Positions 1 to 5,458 of a stretch of 5,723 nt of DNA are shown piece by piece. Where the stretch lies: positions 1-5,723 of the forward strand of contig JBKOVT010000262.1 in the NCBI GenBank assembly GCA_046724035.1. The letters run 5' to 3'. The stretch comes from DATARH01 sp046724035. GTDB taxonomy: Bacteria > Pseudomonadota > Alphaproteobacteria > ATCC43930 > CGMCC-115725. The notes under the pieces are model-generated. The model saw only the letters and a program-made list of their open reading frames with translations, did not search any database and had not been told where the DNA came from. Numbering within the stretch: position 1 is the stretch's first letter; every line of letters begins with the position of its first letter. The translations under genes and the position numbers were made by a program.

Positions 1-72
1 GTGGCCGAGATGCGGCAGGTCGTTGACGTAATAGATCGGCGTCGTCAGGAAATAGGGCCGGGCGGCGGTCAT
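1..72 (-). CDS. metG: Methionyl-tRNA synthetase, N-terminal fragment (cut by window edge)
   Basis: Methionyl-tRNA synthetase charges tRNA-Met with methionine in the cytoplasm, using ATP; it is a class I synthetase. Only the first 24 residues are visible. They read MTAARPYFLTTPIYYVNDLP followed by HLGH. The strand PYFLTTPIYYVND and the HxGH signature (H21-L-G-H24, the class I ATP-binding 'HIGH' motif) are characteristic of the MetG N-terminus. Two adjacent ATG codons are possible starts, at 75-73 and 72-70. I chose the second because the GGAG at 82-79 then sits 6 bases away, a normal spacing, against 3 bases for the first. The gene follows holB on the same strand after 78 bases and may be the last visible member of the same transcript. 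The rest of the gene lies outside the window, so its integrity cannot be judged. Confidence 0.93.
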   Translation of the reverse strand, partial: MTAARPYFLTTPIYYVNDLPHLGH

Positions 73-75
73 CAT

Positions 76-82
76 CCTCTCC
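76..82 (-). promoter_or_regulatory. Ribosome binding site of metG
   Basis: On the minus strand GGAGAGG lies immediately before the paired ATG codons. Its GGAG core (82-79) is 6 bases from the ATG at 72 and 3 bases from the ATG at 75, which favours the downstream ATG. This is the clearest ribosome binding site near the left end of the window. Confidence 0.7.
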
Positions 83-102
83 ACGGCGCTGATATGGGAC
101 CG

Positions 103-150
103 AACCGGGCCGCGATCCAGCAGCCCTCGCCCGCTCGGCGCGGCCGGGTT
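103..150 (-). repeat. Imperfect inverted repeat in the holB-metG gap
   Basis: Plus-strand bases 103-114 (aaccgggccgcg) and 139-150 (cgcggccgggtt) are reverse complements except at one position, giving 11 of 12 pairs around a 24-base loop. The outer edge of the right arm abuts the holB stop codon at 151-153. No T-run follows in the direction of transcription, so a classical intrinsic terminator is not supported. It could be an RNA hairpin that protects or attenuates the transcript between holB and metG. It could also be chance in very GC-rich DNA. Confidence 0.4.
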
Positions 151-1293
151 CTACCCCGCCACCCGCTCGATCGCAAAGAACGCGCCCAGGATCGTCTGCT
201 TGCGGTCGAGATTGAGCAAGTCAGTGCGGGCGAAGCTCTCCTCGATCTCGCCGCGGAGTGCCGCCCAGCGCGCTGCCGGGGTGCGGCCGCCGAGCCGGCG
301 CAAAACCGCGCCGCGCTCGGGAAGCGTTTCGGGCTCGCCGCTGCTTCCTGCCGAGGCCTTGGCAAGCTGGGCGAGCAATTGGCTGAGCGCCACCTCGACA
401 ACCCGGTAAGCCTCCTCCGCTTCCGGCCGCGCGAGCCGGTCGGCAAAGGGGTGCAATGCCGCCGGATCAATCCCCGCATCGCGGCTCAGCAGGGCCAGGG
501 CGGCGCGGTACAGCGCGACGCCCTCGGCCGCGGCCAAGTCGAGCGCGCGGCCAATGCTGCCCTCGGCGAGGGTCGTCACCGTCGCGGCCGTCTCCGCGTC
601 GAGCTCGGGCCGGTAGCGATGCAGCAGCTCGCGGGCGATCGTCGGCGGCAGCGGCGCCAACGGAAAGCGCCGGCAGCGTGAGCGGATCGTCGGCAACAGC
701 TTTCCCGGGCTGTGCGCCACGAGCAGCAGCAGCGCGCGCCGCGGCGGCTCTTCGAGGATTTTGAGGAGCGCGTTCGCGGCGTTGCGGTTCATCTCGTCGG
801 CCCCGTCGACGACGACGACGCGCCAGCCGCCCTCTGCCGGAGTGAGGCGCAGAAACGCGCCGATCTCGCGTGTGTCGCCGACGACGATCTCGCCGCGCAG
901 CCGCCGGCGACGCGGATCGTAGGCGCGCTCGACGGTCAGGAGATCGGCATGGCCGCCCGAGGCGACGCGGCGAAACGTGCCGCTCTCGGGTGGAATTGCC
1001 AGCCCGGTGCTGCCCGCGTCTTCGCCACCGCCGTTGTCGTCGCCAAACAGAGAGGGCCCGGCTTCTTCTCCAGCGCCGCCTTGCGCGAGCACAAAGCGCG
1101 CGAGCCGAAAGGCGAGCGTCGCCTTGCCGATGCCGCGCGGCCCGCTCAACAGCAGCGCATGCGGCATGCGCCCGCTATCGAACAGCCGCCGCAACTCGGC
1201 CTCGGCCGCCTCATGACCGAGAAGGTCGGGGTTCTCGCGCGGCGGCGGCGCGAGCGGTTCGACGACGGCCTCTCGCGCCTGACTGCGGCTCAT
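151..1293 (-). CDS. holB: DNA polymerase III subunit delta-prime (clamp loader)
   Basis: HolB is the delta-prime subunit of the clamp-loader complex, which uses ATP to load the beta sliding clamp at replication forks. The protein has 380 residues, slightly longer than the E. coli form. A P-loop GPRGIGKA lies at 51-58. A Walker B-like strand VVVVDGADEMN (159-169), the helix NAANALLKILEEPP (171-184) and the clamp-loader SRC motif (S205-R206-C207) follow. The rest is an alpha-helical C-terminal part. C207 is the only cysteine, so the four-cysteine zinc site known from E. coli is missing; a Gly/acidic-rich stretch (about 72-107) lies there instead. The position after the P-loop lysine is Ala, so ATP binding may be weak, as is common for delta-prime. 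The ATG at 1293-1291 overlaps the tmk stop as ATGA and has no clear ribosome binding site, which points to translational coupling with tmk. The stop is TAG at 153-151. Confidence 0.95.
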   Translation of the reverse strand: MSRSQAREAVVEPLAPPPRENPDLLGHEAAEAELRRLFDSGRMPHALLLSGPRGIGKATLAFRLARFVLAQGGAGEEAGPSLFGDDNGGGEDAGSTGLAIPPESGTFRRVASGGHADLLTVERAYDPRRRRLRGEIVVGDTREIGAFLRLTPAEGGWRVVVVDGADEMNRNAANALLKILEEPPRRALLLLVAHSPGKLLPTIRSRCRRFPLAPLPPTIARELLHRYRPELDAETAATVTTLAEGSIGRALDLAAAEGVALYRAALALLSRDAGIDPAALHPFADRLARPEAEEAYRVVEVALSQLLAQLAKASAGSSGEPETLPERGAVLRRLGGRTPAARWAALRGEIEESFARTDLLNLDRKQTILGAFFAIERVAG

Positions 1294-1949
1294 GATTTAA
1301 GAACGACGCCGAGCCGCTCTGTGAGGGCGGCCAGCACCGCGCGATGCACGCTTTCGAGATCGCCCGCCGCATCGATCACCAGACAACGCTGCGGCTCGGC
1401 GGCGGCGATCTCGTGAAAGCCATGCCGCAAGCGTTCGTGAAAACCAGGATCGAGCCGCTCGAAGCGATCGGCATTGCCGGAGCGCTTGGCCGCCCGGGCG
1501 AGCCCTTCCGCGACCGGCACATCGAGGATCAGAGTGAGATCGGGCACGAAATCGCCGAGCGCAAAATCGTGCAGTGCCTTCAATTCCGAGATCGGCAAAC
1601 CGCGCCCATACCCCTGATAGGCGAGCGTCGAATCGGCAAACCGGTCACAGATAACCCACACGCCGCGCTCGAGCGCCGGTTGGATCAGCCGCGTCACATG
1701 CTCGCGCCGCGCCGCGTGGAACAGGAGAGTTTCGCTGATCGCATCCCAGCGCTCCTCGGCGCCTTCGAGCAGCAGCCGCCGGATCGCCTCGGCTCCCTCC
1801 GAGCCACCAGGCTCGCGTGTGCGTTCGGCCGCGATTCCGGCGCGCGCCAAGGCCGTCATCAAGAGATCGAGCTGGGTCGACTTGCCGGCCCCCTCCCCGC
1901 CCTCGATCGTGATGAAGCGGCCGCGCGCCGCCGTCCGCGATTTGCTCAG
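1290..1949 (-). CDS. tmk: Thymidylate kinase, probably starting at a CTG codon
   Basis: Thymidylate kinase phosphorylates dTMP to dTDP with ATP, the step before dTTP in DNA synthesis. Read from CTG at 1949-1947 the protein has 219 residues, normal for the family. It opens MSKSRTAARGRFITIEGGEG and continues AGKST, so the P-loop GGEGAGKST is at about 17-25. The REPGG segment follows, then the DRF motif in VICDRFADSTLAYQGYGRG and a LID region with RAAKRSGNADRFER. The frame has no ATG, GTG or TTG from the stop near 2249 down to a TTG at 1862, which lies after the P-loop and would remove the ATP site. CTG at 1949 is the best remaining start: GGAG (1962-1959) lies 9 bases upstream, and CTGA overlaps the dacA stop just as ATGA joins tmk to holB. 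The identity of the gene is secure, but the start is inferred. A sequence error (CTG for ATG) is possible. Confidence 0.93.
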   Translation of the reverse strand: MSKSRTAARGRFITIEGGEGAGKSTQLDLLMTALARAGIAAERTREPGGSEGAEAIRRLLLEGAEERWDAISETLLFHAARREHVTRLIQPALERGVWVICDRFADSTLAYQGYGRGLPISELKALHDFALGDFVPDLTLILDVPVAEGLARAAKRSGNADRFERLDPGFHERLRHGFHEIAAAEPQRCLVIDAAGDLESVHRAVLAALTERLGVVLKS

Positions 1950-3211
1950 TGCCAGCCGCTCCAGATCAGATGCGCTGCCGCCATGGCGACCCGGCCGAGC
2001 GCACCCATGCGCCCGACATCGGCGCCGGCGACCAGCGTCGCTTCCGCCGACGGCATATCGGGCACGGTCACGATAACTTTGCCGACCGGCTGTCCTTTCT
2101 TGACCGGCGCCGGCACCGGCTTGTCGTAGGAGACACTCACCTTCATGTCGCGGCGTGCCTTGCGCGGGATCGTGACGATGAGATTGTTGTCGACGGTCAG
2201 CGGCACCTTCGCCTCCGAGCCGAGCCAGACCTCCGCGTCCTCGACCTTATCGCCCTTTGCGAACAATTGGTAATTGTTGAACTCGCGGAATGCCCAATCG
2301 ATAAGCCGCTCGCTTTCCTGCGCCCTCGCCTTCATCGACGGAAGACCGCTCAGCACGACGATGACGCGCCGGTCGCCGCGTTTCGCCGAGCCGAGAAGGC
2401 TGTATCCCGCCTCGTCGGTATGGCCCGTTTTCAATCCGTCCGCGCCCAGATCCTTGTACAGCAGCGGATTGCGGTTGCCCTGGTTGATGTCGACCTCTTT
2501 GTAATTCGCCGCCACCGTATGAAACCTGAATTCCTTCTCGCTGTAGTAGTGGTAGTACTCCGGAAAGTCCTGGATCGTCCGTAGCGCCAAGGTCGCCAGA
2601 TCGCGTGCCGTCATGTAGTGATCGGGATCGGGCAGCCCATCGACATTGGCGAAATGGCTGTCCTTGAGGCCGATCTCCTTGGCCTTCTGATTCATCTGCT
2701 CGACAAAAGCGCCGGTGCTCCCGGCCAGCCCTTCGGCCAGCACGATGCAGGCGTCGTTGCCGGATTGCACGATCATGCCCTGCAGCAAATCCTCGATCTT
2801 GATGCGCGAGCCGAGCGGCACAAACATCTTCGAGCCTTGCGTGCGCCAGGCGTTCTCGCTGACCGGCAATTCGTCCTCAAGCTTGGCGCGGCCCTCCTTC
2901 AGGTAGCTGAACACCAGATAGGCCGTCATGACCTTGCTCATCGACGCCGGCGGGATGCGCTCCTCCGAGCCTTTGTCGAGCAGCACCTGGCCGGTATCCG
3001 CTTCGAGCACGAGCGCGTGCTTCGCCTCGGTGTCGATGCCGCCCATCGGTTGAAGCGGCGCGGTCAGCGCGTTTTCTTTCTTCTGAACAGCCTTGCCGGA
3101 TTCTGCCGGCGGTTTCGCCTTGGCGGCCAGCGCCGTCGAGGACGCCGGCATGCCGAGCAATGCCGCCACTCCCAGAGCGGCGGCCAGATGCTGAAACCAA
3201 CGAGATGTCAT
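1946..3211 (-). CDS. dacA: D-alanyl-D-alanine carboxypeptidase (PBP5/6-type, S11 peptidase)
   Basis: This periplasmic penicillin-binding protein removes the terminal D-Ala from peptidoglycan pentapeptides, which limits cross-linking. It has 421 residues. A signal peptide spans about 1-30 (hydrophobic core LAAALGVAALLGM, then STALAA). The three active-site motifs are present and in order: S90-M-S-K93 with the nucleophilic serine, S150-G-N152, and K261-T-G263. A beta-rich PBP5 C-terminal domain covers about 313-394. The last 25 residues, ending HLIWSGWH, look like the amphipathic helix that anchors these enzymes to the outer face of the inner membrane. The start at 3211 is chosen because GGGAG lies 6 bases upstream and the signal peptide begins there. 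A TTG 23 codons earlier (3280) would overlap rlpA and put a polar tail before the signal peptide. The gene follows rlpA by 25 bases and its TGA stop overlaps the likely tmk start. DacC or DacF are possible alternative names for the same family. Confidence 0.95.
   Translation of the reverse strand: MTSRWFQHLAAALGVAALLGMPASSTALAAKAKPPAESGKAVQKKENALTAPLQPMGGIDTEAKHALVLEADTGQVLLDKGSEERIPPASMSKVMTAYLVFSYLKEGRAKLEDELPVSENAWRTQGSKMFVPLGSRIKIEDLLQGMIVQSGNDACIVLAEGLAGSTGAFVEQMNQKAKEIGLKDSHFANVDGLPDPDHYMTARDLATLALRTIQDFPEYYHYYSEKEFRFHTVAANYKEVDINQGNRNPLLYKDLGADGLKTGHTDEAGYSLLGSAKRGDRRVIVVLSGLPSMKARAQESERLIDWAFREFNNYQLFAKGDKVEDAEVWLGSEAKVPLTVDNNLIVTIPRKARRDMKVSVSYDKPVPAPVKKGQPVGKVIVTVPDMPSAEATLVAGADVGRMGALGRVAMAAAHLIWSGWH
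1959..1962 (-). promoter_or_regulatory. Candidate ribosome binding site for the tmk CTG start
   Basis: GGAG on the minus strand lies 9 bases before the CTG at 1949-1947, inside the last codons of dacA. The next upstream in-frame CTG (1955-1953) would be only 3 bases away, so the site favours the CTG that overlaps the dacA stop. This is suggestive but not proof, because short G-rich tetramers are common in this DNA. Confidence 0.45.
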
Positions 3212-3217
3212 AAAGGG

Positions 3218-3222
3218 CTCCC
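3218..3222 (-). promoter_or_regulatory. Ribosome binding site of dacA
   Basis: GGGAG on the minus strand lies 6 bases before the ATG at 3211-3209, within the 25-base rlpA-dacA gap. It decides the start of dacA in favour of 3211 over the upstream TTG at 3280. Confidence 0.75.
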
Positions 3223-3236
3223 GCAGCGGGGTGTGG

Positions 3237-4352
3237 TTACTCAGAGACAATGCGCGCGGTCGGATAACCGCTATCGACAACCTTGCTCAACAACCGGTCC
3301 GCCTCCGCCTCATTCGTAAAGGGTCCGACGCGAACGCGGTAAAGGGCGGATCCGTTCACCTGCGCCGGCACGACCTGCACATTGCCGAGCGCGGCGATCC
3401 GGGCGCGGACGCGCTGCGCATTCTCCGGCATCGCAAACGCGCCCGCTTGTATGAAGATCCGGCCGGAAGTCGATCCCGTTATCGCCATTGCGCGAGGGTG
3501 CACGGCGGCCGCCGGCGGCAAGGTCTCGGCGTGCGCTGGGGTAATCAGCGAGGGCCAATGGGCGCGCGGCGCCGCCAATTCTTGCGGGGGCGGGGCGGCG
3601 ACCATCGCGACTTGCGGCGGCAACTCGCGCATGGGCGGCGGAGCAGGCTCCGGTGGCGGTGCCGCAGCAAATTGCGGTGCCGGTGGCGCCATCGGGGGCG
3701 GTGCCGCAGCAAATTGCGGTGACGGCGATGTCACCAGGGGTGGTGGCGGAGGCGACGGCCGGGGCGGCGGTGCAGCCACGGCGGCGGCGAGTTGGACCGA
3801 GCCGCTTTGGCCGCGCTTCGCGGCTTCCGCCACCTGAATGCTCTCGTCTTTCAGGATGCGGACGCGGACCGGCGTCGTGCCGGCCATCTCGAAACCCAGC
3901 AGCTGGGCGGCCCGACGCGAGACGTCGATGATCCGGCGCTCGACATAGGGCCCGCGATCGTTGACGCGCAGCCGCAGCGAGCGGCCATTCTGCAAATTAG
4001 TCACCTCGACGACGCTCGGCAGCGGCAATGTCTTATGCGCGGCCGACAGCTCGTTCAAATTGAAGACCTCGCCATTGGCCGTCGCTTGGCCGTCGAATGC
4101 CGCGCCATACCACGAGGCCAGCCCGGTCTCGTCATAGCTGTAATCGACCTGCGGCGTGTACCATTTGCCATTGATCTGATAAGGCGAGCCGACCTTGTAG
4201 GAAGGCTGGCCGCGATGATAGCCCGCGCTGTGATGGTCGCTGGATTGCGGGCCGGAAGACGAGCAGCCGGCAAGGATAAAGCCGAGCGCGACCAGAAGCG
4301 CGAGTTCCCCCGGCCGGCTGTTCTGGCGCCCCGTTCCCCCCTGGACGCGCAT
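3237..4352 (-). CDS. rlpA: RlpA septal lytic transglycosylase lipoprotein with SPOR domain
   Basis: RlpA is an outer-membrane lipoprotein. In Pseudomonas aeruginosa it cleaves glycan strands that lack stem peptides, at the septum. The protein has 371 residues. A lipobox LAGC ends at C30, followed by Ser, which favours outer-membrane sorting. The double-psi beta-barrel spans about 77-170, with ASWYG, TANGEVFN, AAHKTLPLPS and VNDRGPY. E95, H106 and D132 show the same mutual spacing (11 and 26) as the residues I recall as catalytically important in the Pseudomonas enzyme (E120, H131, D157), so activity is likely. A low-complexity Pro/Ala linker (about 190-285) contains a repeated PQFAAAPPP. A SPOR domain (about 297-370, IFIQAGAF to LYRVRVGPF), which binds denuded septal glycan, ends the protein. 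The gene starts 16 bases after the MltB-type gene, with only a weak GGGA upstream, and precedes dacA. Identification is firm; enzymatic activity is inferred from E. coli/Pseudomonas work, where it differs between species. Confidence 0.95.
   Translation of the reverse strand: MRVQGGTGRQNSRPGELALLVALGFILAGCSSSGPQSSDHHSAGYHRGQPSYKVGSPYQINGKWYTPQVDYSYDETGLASWYGAAFDGQATANGEVFNLNELSAAHKTLPLPSVVEVTNLQNGRSLRLRVNDRGPYVERRIIDVSRRAAQLLGFEMAGTTPVRVRILKDESIQVAEAAKRGQSGSVQLAAAVAAPPPRPSPPPPPLVTSPSPQFAAAPPPMAPPAPQFAAAPPPEPAPPPMRELPPQVAMVAAPPPQELAAPRAHWPSLITPAHAETLPPAAAVHPRAMAITGSTSGRIFIQAGAFAMPENAQRVRARIAALGNVQVVPAQVNGSALYRVRVGPFTNEAEADRLLSKVVDSGYPTARIVSE
3655..3721 (-). repeat. 25-base direct repeat in the rlpA linker
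   Basis: The same 25 bases occur at 3655-3679 and 3697-3721, a period of 42 bases or 14 codons, so the frame is kept. On the coding strand both copies encode the segment PQFAAAPPP within the proline-rich linker of RlpA. Exact nucleotide identity indicates a recent duplication, and linker length probably varies between related strains. It is an internal coding repeat, not a mobile element. Confidence 0.85.
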
Positions 4353-4368
4353 GTCAATGTCCCGGTGT

Positions 4369-5367
4369 CTAGCCTCTCTCGATCCCGTCCGCGATCATGC
4401 CGACCGAGGCGGCGAACTTGACCGATTTGTTCCACTTCATCGTCGCGCGGAAATTGTCAAAAACCAGTAACGCGCGTCCGCCTGGACCATCGGGCAAGAG
4501 GAGCGACGCCTCGCCCGCCTCGCGCCCGGTCAACGGCGCCCCGATCGAGCGCACGCCTATCCGCATCCAGTCGCCGAGCGGCCGCCGGCTTTCGAGCCCC
4601 GCGAGCCGACTGTCGAAATTGCCCGGCACCGCGACCTCGCGGCCCCAACTCTCGGACCCGCGCCAGCCCAGACGCGCCAGGTAATTGGCGATCGAGCCCA
4701 GGACATCGCCGCGGTTGTTCCAAATGTCGCGCCGTCCGTCGCCGTCGAAATCGACGGCATAGCTGAGAAAGGTCGAGGGCATGAACTGGCATTGCCCCAT
4801 CGCGCCCGCCCAGGAGCCGAGCATGTTGTCGGCGCGGATATGGCCCTGATCGATGATCTTGAGCGAGGTGATCGCCTCACTGCGGAACATCGGTCCGCGC
4901 CGCCCCTCATAGGCCAAGGTCGCGAGCGCCGCCGGCACCGAGTAGCTGCCCTGGGTCTTGCCGAAATCGCTTTCGACGCCCCACAGCGCCACGATAAAGC
5001 GCGGCTGAACGCCGAAGCGCTGCTGCACGCGCTGCAGCAGACCCAAATTCTCGGCCAGGTTCCGCCGCGCATCCTCGATACGCTGCGGATTGACCACCTT
5101 CGTGATGAAGTCGGCAAAAGTCAGCGTGCGATCAGGCTGACGCTGGTCGAGCTCGATGACCTTGGGCAAAAACTGGATATACCGGAAAGCGAGATCGACC
5201 GTCCCCGGCCGGACGCCCTGCGCGAGCGCATCGCGCCGCAGTCCGGCGAGAAAACTGCTGAAATCGCTTTCCGCGCCTATCGCCCGTCCGCCCCCCAGCG
5301 GCAAGGCCAATAGCGGAGCCGCAGCGAGCAAGGCTCGGCGGCTCGGGCGGAAAGGCATCATCGACAT
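4369..5367 (-). CDS. MltB-family lytic murein transglycosylase (GH103)
   Basis: Enzymes of this family cut the MurNAc-GlcNAc bond of peptidoglycan and form 1,6-anhydroMurNAc ends in the periplasm. The protein has 332 residues. Typical family segments are visible: PQRIEDARRNL (94-104), ALWGVESDFG (127-136) with the catalytic Glu at E132, GSWAGAMGQCQFMPSTF (184-200), and the EF-hand-like DFDGDGRRDIWN (207-217). The C-terminal helix FRATMKWNKSVKFAASVGMIAD also fits. The N-terminus carries SRRALLAAAPLLALP at 9-23, a twin-arginine, Tat-like signal peptide with possible cleavage after AIGA (32). There is no lipobox cysteine, so unlike E. coli MltB it is probably soluble. ATGs at 5367, 5361 and 5358 are all possible starts, and none has a clean ribosome binding site beyond a G-run; the longest is used. 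It is the first gene of the apparent operon and lies 16 bases before rlpA. Paralogues in this family are numerous, so I give no symbol. Confidence 0.93.
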   Translation of the reverse strand: MSMMPFRPSRRALLAAAPLLALPLGGGRAIGAESDFSSFLAGLRRDALAQGVRPGTVDLAFRYIQFLPKVIELDQRQPDRTLTFADFITKVVNPQRIEDARRNLAENLGLLQRVQQRFGVQPRFIVALWGVESDFGKTQGSYSVPAALATLAYEGRRGPMFRSEAITSLKIIDQGHIRADNMLGSWAGAMGQCQFMPSTFLSYAVDFDGDGRRDIWNNRGDVLGSIANYLARLGWRGSESWGREVAVPGNFDSRLAGLESRRPLGDWMRIGVRSIGAPLTGREAGEASLLLPDGPGGRALLVFDNFRATMKWNKSVKFAASVGMIADGIERG

Positions 5368-5397
5368 GCCCCCGCTGCTGTTCTTCCCCCGCCTCTG

Positions 5398-5425
5398 CTT
5401 ATCACGGAGACGGTTAATTTTTCAA
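5398..5425 (-). promoter_or_regulatory. Candidate sigma70-type promoter upstream of the transglycosylase operon
   Basis: On the minus strand TTGAAA (5425-5420) and GATAAG (5403-5398) are separated by 16 bases. They match the -35 consensus at five of six positions and the -10 at four of six. They lie in the only AT-rich patch of an otherwise very GC-rich window, in the gap between the TRAP permease stop and the transglycosylase start. Transcription would begin near 5391, leaving a leader of about 25 bases. Nothing like an operator is visible. The assignment rests on pattern and location only. Confidence 0.4.
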
Positions 5426-5458
5426 TATTCGCGCCGCCGCTCCTCAGAGCGCCAAGAG

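Noticed and set aside
1..681. Long plus-strand open frame of 226 codons opposite holB and metG.
   Set aside because: It runs antisense to holB and metG, both recognised by motifs; its product is Arg/Gln/Ala-rich with no family signature. Long antisense frames are expected in GC-rich coding DNA.
1290..1862. Start of tmk at TTG 1862 or the next ATG.
   Set aside because: Either would delete the P-loop GGEGAGKST, which is encoded in frame directly upstream.
712..2129. Plus-strand open frames of 234 and 261 codons opposite holB and tmk.
   Set aside because: Composition is that of an antisense shadow, there is no ribosome binding site pattern or recognisable domain, and the opposite strand holds well-identified genes.
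3212..3280. Upstream TTG start for dacA at 3280.
   Set aside because: It would overlap the end of rlpA by over 40 bases and place a polar tail in front of a clear signal peptide, while the ATG at 3211 has a good ribosome binding site.
1949..3319. Plus-strand open frames of 211 and 233 codons opposite dacA.
   Set aside because: They mirror the dacA codons. The sequences are His/Arg/Leu-rich with no membrane segments or motifs.
3590..3800. Repetitive GC-rich stretch considered as a CRISPR-like or minisatellite array.
   Set aside because: Only one 25-base unit is exactly repeated twice, and it is fully in frame within the RlpA proline-rich linker.
3382..3837. Gly/Ala-rich plus-strand frame of 151 codons that resembles a glycine-rich structural protein.
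   Set aside because: The Gly-rich part is simply the complement of the Pro codons in the RlpA linker.
5438..5451. Small hairpin (CGCTC, TGAG loop, GAGCG) after the TRAP permease stop, considered as a terminator.
   Set aside because: The stem is only 5 base pairs and no T-run follows, so a terminator is not supported.
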